Shown here piece by piece: positions 1 to 6,630 of a DNA stretch of 64,000 nucleotides (position 1 is its first letter; every line of letters begins with the position of its first letter). The DNA is from Xenorhabdus bovienii SS-2004 (GTDB lineage Bacteria; Pseudomonadota; Gammaproteobacteria; Enterobacterales; Enterobacteriaceae): positions 2,604,001 through 2,668,000 of the forward strand of contig NC_013892.1 of the NCBI RefSeq assembly GCF_000027225.1. Direction: 5' to 3'. The position numbers and the translations under genes were made by a program. Under the pieces are notes generated by a model. It was not told the DNA's origin. It worked only from the letters and a program-made list of their open reading frames with translations, and ran no database searches.

Positions 1-396
1 CCCTTCTTCCGCCACGACTTCCAGCCGTTTACACTGAATACGAACAACCCCATTTTCAGTGAGTAAGAGGTGATGCCCTTCCAGATGATAGACGGCACTG
101 TCACCACTCTTCAGGTTCCCCAGACGGAAACGGCGGTTATCCACGGCAATGGCGACCAGGTGCTGGCGAACGCCGCCCACGGATAACACGATCGCTTCAC
201 TGCCCGCAGGCGGAACGCTGGTCTGTCCATAGTTCTGGAAGCGTTCGACATCATCGGCAGTTTCTTCAGCCAGCAATGACACCTGAATATTCTGTTGCTT
301 CAGGGTGTCATTCACGAAGTTAACCACACCCCGCGATACCAGTAGCCGGATACGGCGGGACAGGCTCGCGGTAAATTTATTGAACTGGGCAATCAT
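1..396 (-). CDS. Mu gp45-like baseplate spike protein (partial)
   Basis: This reading frame starts with ATG at 394-396 and runs off the left edge, giving 132 codons without a stop. The protein begins MIAQFNKFTASLSRRIRLLV and later reads VPPAGSEAIVLSVGG, then a fold with a GNLKSGDSAVYH segment and RIQCKRLEV. This resembles the gp45 family of Mu-like phages (baseplate assembly protein V), the membrane-piercing spike with an OB-fold base. The ATG overlaps the stop of the gp44-like gene (ATGA), so the two are translationally coupled in the usual Mu order 43-44-45. The 3' end lies outside the window, so completeness cannot be judged. It belongs to a prophage remnant whose upstream gene is broken. 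Confidence 0.8.
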   Translation of the reverse strand, partial: MIAQFNKFTASLSRRIRLLVSRGVVNFVNDTLKQQNIQVSLLAEETADDVERFQNYGQTSVPPAGSEAIVLSVGGVRQHLVAIAVDNRRFRLGNLKSGDSAVYHLEGHHLLLTENGVVRIQCKRLEVVAEEG

Positions 397-1481
397 GGTT
401 TCCACCTTATGTCTCTGACTTTTTGTTCGGGTTCGGCGGCTTCGGTGAAGCCGTCACGGGGCATCAGTTCCAGCCGGGTTATCGTGCCGTTGTCGTTATC
501 CAGCAGGTAATTCACGGAGACGATCAACAAGGGTTCATCGGGGAATCCCGCTTGCGGGGCCTGTAATCTGACCATGTCATTGATTTGCCAGAGTTGGCCA
601 CCGGGTTTGAACCATCCCCTGATGCCCACCGATGCGGTTGTGGAATGCGCCATGGCGCGCTTTTGTTCCCATGCGGCGCGGGCGGTGCCTTTGGCTTTCG
701 TCATATTGTCATCGGCCAGAAAGAGAGTCGGGCGATAACGCGTAATAGCCGGATCTCGCGCATCCATATAAATAGCCGTTGACTGTACCGGGGTTTGGGT
801 TTCCCCCCAGCGGCCGCCCGCCGCCGATGCCCCCTTGACACGATAGAGGCTAAACCGCTCCTGCCAGGATAAGGCGGTATCCAGCGTTTTGATTTTGACG
901 CCTGTCGGCGGGGCATTGCCCAACACCAGTGTTGCCACGGACTGGCTGCCCGCGGTGGCAAAAACCAGCTCGCCTGCGGCATTGCTGGTCACTATTGCGC
1001 CCCGGTGCCGGGCAGCACGGGACAGGTTGTCAAAGACGGTTTCACCGGGTTCGATTTGCCACTGGCGAAACACCGTTGCGGCGGCGGCATCCTTAACCTG
1101 CCAGCGAACGGTGACCCCGAAGGGTTTACACAGGTCTTTCGCTATCGTCTCCAGACTGACATTGCGCCATTGCCCCCGACCATGAATGGCAGCGCAATCC
1201 ACCAAATCGCCTGTCTTGTCACGGCCGGATAACGTAATCGTGCGCTCGTCGGCATTGATCCCCACTTCAACCGCATCGATATATCCGGTAACCACCCGCT
1301 GGCCATTAATGGCCAGCTGGCAGGCGTGACCGGGTTTCAGTACCAGCGGGGAATCGTTATTTCTGACGGTAATGCCCAGACTAAACTGGCCGGACATCTC
1401 TTCCAGACTGCGGGTGACATTCAGTGTTTTCCAGCCGGAATAAATGTTATTGCCCAGAATCAACTCAATGGTATTAGCCAT
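393..1481 (-). CDS. Mu gp44-like baseplate hub protein
   Basis: The 362-residue product matches the Mu gpP/gp44 hub family (Phage_GPD-like, T4 gp27 fold). It has an N-terminal SGWKTLNVTRSLEEMSGQFS segment, a central INGQRVVTGYIDAVEV repeat-like strand and the C-terminal PGGQLWQINDMVRLQAP region seen in this family. The hub forms the centre of the contractile-tail baseplate and carries the spike. Length is normal for the family and the frame is open. It starts 7 bp inside the end of the gp43-like fragment and ends by overlapping the gp45-like start. The gene itself looks intact, but its operon is truncated upstream, so it is probably a relic or a tailocin fragment. Confidence 0.82.
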   Translation of the reverse strand: MANTIELILGNNIYSGWKTLNVTRSLEEMSGQFSLGITVRNNDSPLVLKPGHACQLAINGQRVVTGYIDAVEVGINADERTITLSGRDKTGDLVDCAAIHGRGQWRNVSLETIAKDLCKPFGVTVRWQVKDAAAATVFRQWQIEPGETVFDNLSRAARHRGAIVTSNAAGELVFATAGSQSVATLVLGNAPPTGVKIKTLDTALSWQERFSLYRVKGASAAGGRWGETQTPVQSTAIYMDARDPAITRYRPTLFLADDNMTKAKGTARAAWEQKRAMAHSTTASVGIRGWFKPGGQLWQINDMVRLQAPQAGFPDEPLLIVSVNYLLDNDNGTITRLELMPRDGFTEAAEPEQKVRDIRWKP

Positions 1482-1641
1482 TAATCACCTCAACTTCCAG
1501 CCCGCCCGAGACGAACGCGGGGTGACGAATGCCATTGCGGCGGATAAATCGGCTAATCTGCGCGACACTGCCTGTTTCACGGTATAACGCCACCAACGCA
1601 GGTTCAGTCCCGACCACCCGAATAGGCCGTGCCGTCGGCAA
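1474..1641 (-). pseudogene. Mu gp43-like (DNA circularisation/tail) C-terminal fragment
   Basis: Only the last 50 or so codons look genuine: residues reading ARPIRVVGTEPALVALYRETG, then ISRFIRRNGIRHPAFVSGG and a C-terminal EVEVING. This matches the C-terminus of Mu gpN/gp43-type proteins, which end with a similar R-N-x-I-R-H-P-G/A-F-V-P/S-G-G stretch. Right of about 1641 the sequence becomes the vgrG gene on the opposite strand, so the 5' part of gp43 has been lost. It overlaps the gp44-like start in the normal operon manner. The breakpoint is inferred from where the similarity switches strand. Confidence 0.7.
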
Positions 1642-2505
1642 GGGGAGGAAATCTTCGTCAATAAAGACGGCGCGATTAAAGTGCATTTTCACTGGAACCG
1701 CTATGACGACCCGGATGACGGCGCTTCCTGCTGGGTACGTGTCGCGCAGGGCTGGAACGGCAACGGCTATGGCTTTATGGCCATCCCCCGCATCGGGCAG
1801 GAAGTGATTATTTCCTACCTGAACGGAGATATTGACCGCCCGATTGTCACCGGCTGCGTTTATAACGGCCTGAACCGCCCGCCGCTGGATTTACCGGCGC
1901 AAAAGACCCACACGACCTTTAAAACCAAAACCCACAAGGGCAAGGGTTTTAACGAACTGCGCTTCGAGGATGCGAAAGGCAGCGAAGAAATCTATTTTCA
2001 CGGCCAGAAAGATTTTACCGCCCATATCGAAAATGATGCTTACTGGCATATCAAGCACAACCAGAAGAGCCGCATCGACAGTAACCGCTACCACGATATC
2101 CGCGCCGATGACCATCATCAGGTGGCCGGTTCGCGCAAAATCACCACCGAAGGGGATGTGTCACACCGGATTGCCGGCAGCCAGCATATCCAGACCGGGG
2201 ATGCCACAGTGTTTGACAGCGGGCAAGAAATCCACCTGAAAAGTGGCGGCAAAGTGGTACTGGAAGCGGCATCTGAAATCACGCTGAAAGTAGGTGGCAC
2301 GTTTCTCAAAGTCACGCCGGGCGGCATTCTGTGCTCACCGATTAATGTCGGGCAAGGTTCGGGTGGCAGCGGGCGCGGGCTGGCATTGCAATTGCCGGAA
2401 GGTGTAGCACCATTGCCGATGGTGGAATTCCCGGCTCATCCATACTGCCCGTTACTGGCACAGCAGGATGTCAGTCCGGTGATTAAACCCGCCAAAAAGG
2501 AATAA
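1642..2505 (+). pseudogene. vgrG: vgrG 3' fragment (T6SS spike, lacks gp27-like part)
   Basis: The plus frame reads GEEIFVNKDGAIKVHFHWNR followed by a VRVAQGWNGNGYGFMAIPRIGQEV segment. This is the typical VgrG gp5/OB-fold sequence, and DUF2345-like repeats follow (DFTAHIENDAYWHIKHNQ, then QEIHLKSGGKVVLEA). A normal VgrG has 350 to 400 more N-terminal residues, which are absent, and no start codon with a good RBS precedes the fragment. GTG at 1681 could in principle start translation. The fragment is fused at about 1641 to a Mu gp43 remnant on the other strand. VgrG tips the T6SS puncturing device, and the genes downstream are typical VgrG cargo, so this marks the start of a vgrG island. Confidence 0.82.
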
Positions 2506-2510
2506 TCATA

Positions 2511-3302
2511 ATGACGGAAGAAATGATGACAGAAACAGCAACAAGCTGGCAGGCATGGCTGAATAAATCCAATGATGCATCGGTATTCTTTATCCTCAAT
2601 TCGCTGGCGCAACCCAATCCGGTCGATCAGTTTTACCATAACGACTGGGTTGAGCAGGCATTTCCGCTCTACAGCGGTACGCCGATGCACAAGATGCTGA
2701 AACAAAGCCCGTGGCTGGTACAGGCGAAAAGCAGCCGGCTATACCAGATAGGGGAGATGCTGGAGCGCCACGCACTCAGTGATAACAGTTGGGGCTGGGC
2801 ATACCGCAGTCATATACCTTGGCAGGAGCAGCTTACCCACTGGCAACACCGGCAACTGGTCATGATGAATGGCGAACAGGTGCTGTTCCGCATTATGGAT
2901 GCCCGTGTTTTTAGCGCGATGATACCTGCCTTCACTCCGGGCGACTGGTCACTGATGCTGTCGCCTGTCACAGAACTGATGATCGACACACCACAGCCGG
3001 TGCCGTTTTGCCGTCCCAAAGATTGCGGAGAAGGTAACCCTGAAATTCCGTTTACGTTAGGCGAACACCTGCTGGGCGTTTGGTTATGCTCCCCTTACGG
3101 CCTGAAAGTGTTAACCAGTTCACTATATTGTGATTTATGGGAAAAGCACGGGGCAATGGCGAAGCAATGGGATCAGCCCGCAGGCAGTTTAGAACCCCGG
3201 ATTGAACAGTGGTTGAAGCAAAAGCTGGAAGCCGGACAACGTCTTGAAAAAGTATCCGGTCAGGATTACCTGCTGGCGCTGGAACAGGAGAAAGCTCGAT
3301 GA
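2511..3302 (+). CDS. DUF4123 T6SS adaptor/chaperone (Tap/TEC-like)
   Basis: The 263-residue protein has the DUF4123 pattern. An N-terminal part reads SVFFILNSLAQPNPVDQFYH, a central SPWLVQAKSSR follows, and then SHIPWQEQLTHWQHRQLVM and the conserved VLFRIMDARVFSAMIPAFTP block. Members of this family load effectors onto VgrG. It lies 5 bp after the vgrG fragment and overlaps the next gene by 4 bp (ATGA), so it belongs to the vgrG-adaptor-effector-immunity operon. An AAGGA box sits 9 bp before the ATG at 2511. The gene appears intact although its VgrG partner here is truncated, so it would have to use a VgrG encoded elsewhere. Confidence 0.85.
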   Translation: MTEEMMTETATSWQAWLNKSNDASVFFILNSLAQPNPVDQFYHNDWVEQAFPLYSGTPMHKMLKQSPWLVQAKSSRLYQIGEMLERHALSDNSWGWAYRSHIPWQEQLTHWQHRQLVMMNGEQVLFRIMDARVFSAMIPAFTPGDWSLMLSPVTELMIDTPQPVPFCRPKDCGEGNPEIPFTLGEHLLGVWLCSPYGLKVLTSSLYCDLWEKHGAMAKQWDQPAGSLEPRIEQWLKQKLEAGQRLEKVSGQDYLLALEQEKAR

Positions 3303-3529
3303 GTAATGAAAACTCGATTTATACCCATGACTGTCAGAAAATACTTAAAAATGATTTATACATTAAAATTATCGAAGATAGCACGAATACACCGATACCG
3401 AATACGCCTTATACACTGAATAGCAAAATGGTGCATTCAGGAATCAGTGATGGTCAGGGTATAGATCTTGCAGAAGGGCTAACCAGTACGCCCTTCACGG
3501 TCAAAATAGAACCGCCTCAGTCAGTGTAG
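3299..3529 (+). CDS. Small beta-domain protein of the T6SS cargo operon
   Basis: This 76-residue frame overlaps the adaptor stop (ATGA). The middle reads IIEDSTNTPIPNTPYTLNSK then GISDGQGIDLAEGL. This looks like the short carboxypeptidase-regulatory/transthyretin-like beta domain that often sits at the N-terminus of VgrG-linked effectors (P-x-P-N-x-P-Y and a G-x-S/T-D-x-x-G turn). Here it ends with a stop and is separated from the next gene by 91 bp. It may therefore be an independent linker protein or the detached N-terminus of an effector. The function is inferred from position only. Confidence 0.55.
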   Translation: MSNENSIYTHDCQKILKNDLYIKIIEDSTNTPIPNTPYTLNSKMVHSGISDGQGIDLAEGLTSTPFTVKIEPPQSV

Positions 3530-3620
3530 CTGTTGTGCTTCATTAAGTGAGGTGTATAAACGGCGGTATATATTTTAGTAACAGGATGATATTGAAACTA
3601 TTTTTATCAGGAAGACGGAC

Positions 3621-4820
3621 ATGATCGAAATCTTAAAAAAACATAAATATGATGATTTGGCTTTACACCAAAGTACCCAACCTGTCGCTGCGTGTGATTG
3701 TCATTTCGAAGAAAAAGACGGAAAACAGATTAAAGTTATTGATGTCCCTATACTCACCTGTGAGTGTGTCTGGCGCAGGTATCAGAAAGAGGCCGAAGAC
3801 ATTGTTGCACCCGGTGGTAAACTGATTGCCGACCCCAAAGAACGCAATAAACGTATTAACGCGGCTTACGCGAAACTTTGGCTGAACGACAATCGCTTCC
3901 AATGGGCGGGGCTTGCTGCTTTTGCTTCTAAGCAGGTGGGGTGCGGGTTGTTGCATGCCTCTGAGATGGCCAAAAAGAATCAAGCTCATCAAGATGCCAA
4001 CAGACGTGTGCGTCAAAGCGCAAAAGAATTAGAACACACAATGGATAACCCACTTTACTTTCTTCATCCAAAGTTAAAAGCTCAAGGCGAAATAGCAATT
4101 GAAGATTTTCCTCGTGCCATAGAAGAAGCCAGAGAAGCCAGTAGAAACAATAAATTATCAATATTTTCCAATGTGCCGGGTCTTCAGCCAATTTCGGGTC
4201 TGGCACAGTATTCATTCAATTATGTCTATGACATGATGGCGCTGGGGAACACAACATTATTTTTGGATGTGTATCCATTGCATGCTTTTTATAAGCAACG
4301 TGGGTTGGAAGAACTCAAAACTTGTATAAAGAAGCGTGAAAATATTTATGGTAATAGCCAATTCCCAATATTGTGGCCGATAGGACAAGAAAAATTTACA
4401 TTTGGCCGTTTCTATCCAGATATTCTATTCGCGTTTGAAGCGATAGAAGCAGGTGATATCGCTCAAGGTGTTGTGCATCTTGCCAACCACGAGCAAATCA
4501 ACATATTACAACCCACTATGTACAGTGATACTCGTTTAGTAACATTCTTGTTTGGCAATCAGATTTCCTTTGTCACAGGACTCCCTTCTGGTGTCGCGGA
4601 ATCTGTTGAATTAACGCTGGCGAGTCAGTGCAGACGTGTTGATGATGGCCGTACTATCGAATTTAGTGATGAGGCGCTGGCCGATCTTTCCGATATAAAA
4701 CAACGTATGCCTTTCGTGTACAAGGCAGCAGAACGGTTTGATGAGATGCTGCATGATAGCAACCGAAGTTTACTCGAAGAATCTCTACAAAATATTGCAG
4801 CAGGGCGAGGTGTAGAATGA
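3621..4820 (+). CDS. Putative T6SS effector, DUF2515-like
   Basis: The gene encodes 399 residues with an AGGAAGACGG Shine-Dalgarno-like run before the ATG. I see no signal peptide or transmembrane segment. Three segments recall the DUF2515 family (Bacillus YppC type): INAAYAKLWLNDNRFQWAGL, NYVYDMMALGNTTLFLDVYP and VVHLANHEQINILQP. The biochemical activity of that family is unknown to me. Position is the main clue. It follows a DUF4123 adaptor and overlaps by 4 bp a gene for a small N-terminally anchored protein that is duplicated, a typical effector-immunity layout. It could instead be a structural accessory of the cargo. The effector role is an inference. Confidence 0.5.
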   Translation: MIEILKKHKYDDLALHQSTQPVAACDCHFEEKDGKQIKVIDVPILTCECVWRRYQKEAEDIVAPGGKLIADPKERNKRINAAYAKLWLNDNRFQWAGLAAFASKQVGCGLLHASEMAKKNQAHQDANRRVRQSAKELEHTMDNPLYFLHPKLKAQGEIAIEDFPRAIEEAREASRNNKLSIFSNVPGLQPISGLAQYSFNYVYDMMALGNTTLFLDVYPLHAFYKQRGLEELKTCIKKRENIYGNSQFPILWPIGQEKFTFGRFYPDILFAFEAIEAGDIAQGVVHLANHEQINILQPTMYSDTRLVTFLFGNQISFVTGLPSGVAESVELTLASQCRRVDDGRTIEFSDEALADLSDIKQRMPFVYKAAERFDEMLHDSNRSLLEESLQNIAAGRGVE

Positions 4821-5431
4821 GTTTATTACAACAAATAAGTCGGCAGCGCGGTGGTTTAATCTTCATATTATTAATCGTTTTCGGCCTGGCTAGCGCTTAT
4901 CTTTACCATTCTTTTTATTCCGATAAACCAGAGATAGCGCTGGTGATCGGTGAACCTTACGAGGATATGCGGCAGCGCTCCAGTGCCGATATTGATCCGC
5001 ATCTTCCGGGTAAAATTTGGCATAATATTCCCAAAACAGATGCCCGTTTACGCTTTATCGATCCAAAATATGGATTTGTTACCCCTCCAGCCCGATTTTT
5101 TACTGTTCTATATGCGAATGACATTATTACGAGTGTACGCATGTCTCCACAAATCGAGCCATTACCCTACGATGATGCAATCAAGATGGTCTTGGATTTA
5201 CAAGATCAGTGGCGTAAAACGGGTTGGGTGATGGCTAAAGGGTATAAACCCTTAGTAAATACACCAGAACTGCATGAAAATCTTCGTCGTATGAAAGGTG
5301 GTGCAGGAACAACCTATTGGCAAGCTGCTGATCAGTATCAGATTATGCTGAGTTTAGCATTTTTCAAGGACGACAAGCATCCCAATGACGAACGGTATTT
5401 GATCACAATGGTAATTTATAAACCGTGGTAA
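4817..5431 (+). CDS. Membrane-anchored putative immunity protein
   Basis: The 204-residue protein has one N-terminal hydrophobic helix (residues about 15 to 31, GLIFILLIVFGLASAYLY) after a positively charged start (QISRQRG). This predicts a periplasmic domain tethered to the inner membrane. No lipobox cysteine is present. The start overlaps the preceding putative effector stop by 4 bp (ATGA). A second diverged, frameshifted copy follows at once (5519-6140), a pattern common for T6SS immunity genes. If it is an immunity protein, its periplasmic location suggests the effector acts in the periplasm. I cannot assign a named family. Confidence 0.5.
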   Translation: MSLLQQISRQRGGLIFILLIVFGLASAYLYHSFYSDKPEIALVIGEPYEDMRQRSSADIDPHLPGKIWHNIPKTDARLRFIDPKYGFVTPPARFFTVLYANDIITSVRMSPQIEPLPYDDAIKMVLDLQDQWRKTGWVMAKGYKPLVNTPELHENLRRMKGGAGTTYWQAADQYQIMLSLAFFKDDKHPNDERYLITMVIYKPW

Positions 5432-5452
5432 GCAGGGGATAGCACAAACCAA

Positions 5453-5486
5453 AGTGGGTGTGAGAATGTTATCTTTCACACCCACT
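5453..5486 (+). terminator. Hairpin after the putative immunity gene
   Basis: AGTGGGTGTGA (5453-5463) pairs perfectly with TCACACCCACT (5476-5486) around a 12-base loop. It lies 22 bp after the stop of the putative immunity gene. There is no clean T-run after it, so it may be a weak terminator or an mRNA-stabilising stem. A diverged copy follows the second gene copy. Confidence 0.5.
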
Positions 5487-5518
5487 ATTCAGGATATTGC
5501 TTCAGGACGAGGTATAAA

Positions 5519-6140
5519 ATGAGTCTTTTACAACGCATAGGTCGGCGACGTTCTGGATTAATCTTTGCATTATTAATCGTTCTTGGTCTGGCTAGCGTTT
5601 ATCTTTACCATTCCTTTTCCGATAAACCAGAGATAGCGCTGGTGATTGGTGAACCCTACGAGGCAATGTGGCAGCGATCCAGTGCAAATATTGCTCCCAA
5701 ATAAATACCCTAATAACATCGGGTTCAACACACCTAAAACTGATGCGCGTTTACGTTTTACTGATCCGAAATATGGGTTTGTTACCCCTCCCGCACGATT
5801 TTTTGTTGTGCGGTATACTGATGGAATAATCAACAGTGTACGTATGTCGCCACAAATTAAGCCGTTACTCTACAACAATGCGATCAAGATTGTATTAGAT
5901 TTACAAGATCAGTGGCGCAAAGCGGGCTGGAAGCTTACTAAAGGATACCATTCCTTGGTTAATACACCAGAATTGCATGACAGTCTTCGTAAGATGAAAG
6001 GAACCGGAATGACCTTCTGGCAAGCAGGTGACAAGTATCAGATCATGCTGAATATAGCGCGTTTCAAAGATGATCGGCATCCTGATGAAGAGCGATATTT
6101 GATCACGTTAGCAATAGCCACACCGTGGGTAAATCAGTAA
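5519..6140 (+). pseudogene. Frameshifted second copy of the putative immunity gene
   Basis: The first frame (5519-5704) reproduces the N-terminus of the 4817-5431 product (MSLLQRIGRRRSGLIFALLI, then SDKPEIALVIGEPYEAM) and stops after SSANIAPK. The rest continues in another frame to 6140 (NTPKTDARLRFTDPKYGFVT to the C-terminal LAIATPWVNQ) and aligns with the intact copy to its end. The break lies near 5695-5735, where the two copies differ by small indels. The 3' hairpin is duplicated too. The gene arose by tandem duplication and is now broken unless it is translated by frameshifting. Confidence 0.75.
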
Positions 6141-6153
6141 AGTAAACTCAGAT

Positions 6154-6181
6154 GGGTGTGAGAACATTATTTCTCACACTC
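6154..6181 (+). terminator. Hairpin after the broken immunity copy
   Basis: GGGTGTGAGAA (6154-6164) pairs with TTCTCACACTC (6171-6181) with one G-T wobble. It is the diverged twin of the hairpin at 5453-5486, so the duplicated unit includes gene plus hairpin. Confidence 0.45.
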
Positions 6182-6216
6182 GCTATTTAGAACGATACTG
6201 ACGCGCTGCGCTTGTC

Positions 6217-6262
6217 TTCTCCGAGTTACCGGGCTAATGAATTCACCCGGTAACTCGGAGAA
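6217..6262. repeat. Perfect 17-bp inverted repeat
   Basis: The left arm 6217-6233 (TTCTCCGAGTTACCGGG) is exactly complementary to the right arm 6246-6262, with a 12-base loop. No T-run follows on either strand, so it is not a standard intrinsic terminator. It sits at the boundary between the T6SS cargo genes and the P4-like element. It could be a terminator variant, a recombination site or a protein-binding site. Confidence 0.55.
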
Positions 6263-6369
6263 TCGAAGAAACATAATCGTTACGATTGGTTATCTCTATA
6301 CCACTACACATATTTTCACGGAATAACGGGGTAAATAGCATATTTATTATATATTTCATTTAGTTACTC

Positions 6370-6604
6370 TATCCCATATTATCCCAACATATCCCGTAAT
6401 AGTGTGTCACTACTTTAAATTCAAGATATTAATACCTACCAGAGAGAAATTTTTTTTCGGGATAACCTCCATTGTTATAATATTTATTTTTGTAATAACA
6501 CTACGTTACGGGATATACTGGGATAACACGGGATAATTAAAATATTTATAACTTATTGATATAGTTTAAAATAAATCTCTCTTATCCCAATATCCCGTTA
6601 TCCC
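6370..6604. repeat. GGGATA/TATCCC iteron cluster, candidate replication origin
   Basis: Ten copies of GGGATA or its complement lie in 235 bp. There are three TATCCC at 6370, 6380 and 6390, one GGGATA at 6459, three GGGATA at 6510, 6520 and 6530, and three TATCCC at 6583, 6591 and 6599. Spacing within triplets is 8 to 10 bp, about one helical turn, and orientation alternates between triplets. The surrounding DNA is very AT-rich and has no gene. It lies just past the 3' end of the replicase gene of a P4-like element, where such elements keep their replication origin. The origin role is inferred. Confidence 0.55.
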
Positions 6605-6630
6605 AACGTTTTTTTAACCCTAAGTGAGAG

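Noticed and set aside
5519..5704. Independent short membrane protein of 61 residues
   Set aside because: It is the N-terminal part of a frameshifted duplicate of the 4817-5431 gene.
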